NCBI GenBank assembly: GCA_946479255.1
Contig: CAMLFK010000024.1
Span: 1 to 33,203 of the forward strand
Direction: 5' to 3'
Length of the DNA: 33,203 bases
Origin: an uncultured Oxalobacteraceae bacterium
GTDB taxonomy: Bacteria > Pseudomonadota > Gammaproteobacteria > Burkholderiales > Burkholderiaceae
Of the stretch, positions 32,963-33,203 are shown piece by piece. A program made the position numbers and the translations under genes. Under the pieces are notes generated by a model. The model was not told the origin of the DNA. It searched no databases and worked only from the letters and a program-made list of their open reading frames with translations. Position 1 is the stretch's first letter; each line of letters starts with the position of its first letter.

Positions 32963-33203
32963 GCGGCGGCCGCCAGTTTTTGAGGTCCGGCATCCATTGC
33001 GCGCGTCACGCCGGCGGCCAGTTCGCGCAGGCGGTCCTTGACCTTGTCCAGGTCGCCCTGAATGGCTTCGAATGAACTGATCTTCTGTTCCAGGCTGTCG
33101 GTGGCGTCGTGGATACGCTGGATCGAAGCCAGGCGGTGCTTGAGCTGTTCCTTGTGCTGGCGGATCTGCGCTTCGAGCGGCGCCATGATCACCTTCAGCC
33201 ACG
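32959..33203 (-). CDS. C-terminal part of a coiled-coil protein, cut by window edge
   Basis: At least 77 residues, mostly a charged heptad-like helix (LEAQIRQHKEQLKHRLASIQ, then LEQKISSFEAIQGDLDKVKDRLREL) with an Ala-rich tail. The frame stays open to the edge, so the start at GTG 33192 or ATG 33186 may be internal. Not recognised from the sequence seen. In some Burkholderiales a dynamin-like GTPase gene adjoins mutY, and such proteins end in helices; that is a guess from recall. Its TGA overlaps the mutY GTG, so the two are coupled. Confidence 0.55.
   Translation of the reverse strand, partial: WLKVIMAPLEAQIRQHKEQLKHRLASIQRIHDATDSLEQKISSFEAIQGDLDKVKDRLRELAAGVTRAMDAGPQKLAAAA

Noticed and set aside
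32963..33202. N-terminal extension of mutY toward the window edge
   Set aside because: The extension is the wrong-frame reading of the coiled-coil gene; GTG 32962 with GTGA overlap gives a MutY of normal length.

Overview
The window is GC-rich bacterial chromosome. Its gene content and order point to a betaproteobacterium of the Oxalobacteraceae type (Massilia, Janthinobacterium, Duganella and relatives). The clues are lptM-lysA divergent from cyaY, mrcA divergent from pilMNOPQ followed by aroK/aroB and dgt, strong G/C bias at third codon positions, and an abundance of secreted glycosidases and c-di-GMP enzymes. The genus is inferred from layout and was not tested by any search.

Layout. (1) 1-6342: a GH42 beta-galactosidase (3' part cut off by the window edge) is divergent from a secreted GH3 beta-glucosidase. 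After it comes a large membrane diguanylate cyclase with a periplasmic propeller sensor. (2) 6343-7650: a short stretch with decayed coding sequence, then an unusual inner-membrane protein with a proline-rich stalk and a PA14 domain; an operator-like inverted repeat lies just upstream of its start. (3) 7651-9493: the lptM-lysA operon, divergent from cyaY (frataxin). (4) 9494-9846: no gene; it holds a 160-bp near-palindromic repeat. (5) 9847-17731: a tightly overlapping type IV pilus minor-pilin operon, pilE-fimT-pilV-pilW-pilX-pilY1. (6) 17734-21137 (minus strand): a DUF3108 protein and penicillin-binding protein 1A. (7) 21138-21509: a divergent regulatory region with a strong hairpin. (8) 21510-26738: pilMNOPQ, the alignment subcomplex and the outer-membrane secretin. 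(9) 26790-31751: an Ig-like lipoprotein gene inserted between pilQ and the aroK/aroB reading frame, which here is a single in-frame fusion, followed by dgt. (10) 31762-31854: a second palindromic repeat between convergent genes. (11) 31868-33203 (minus strand): mutY, translationally overlapped with the end of a coiled-coil protein gene that runs off the window.

How the genes fit together. Two type IV pilus clusters lie about 3.8 kb apart, separated only by a cell-wall synthase (mrcA), a DUF3108 gene and the control region. The first makes the tip and priming complex (minor pilins, PilY1). The second makes the PilMNOP alignment complex and the PilQ channel. The rest is housekeeping (lysine, shikimate, dNTP control, oxidised-base repair, LPS-export maturation, iron-sulfur assembly) plus carbohydrate degradation.

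The most unusual items are the AroK-AroB fusion (with a caveat about a CG-rich run that could hide an indel), the lineage-specific Ig lipoprotein coupled to it, the PA14 stalk protein, a duplicated insert in the PilY1 von Willebrand region, and the palindromic intergenic elements. I did not see a CRISPR array, a phage, a complete IS element, a tRNA or an rRNA.
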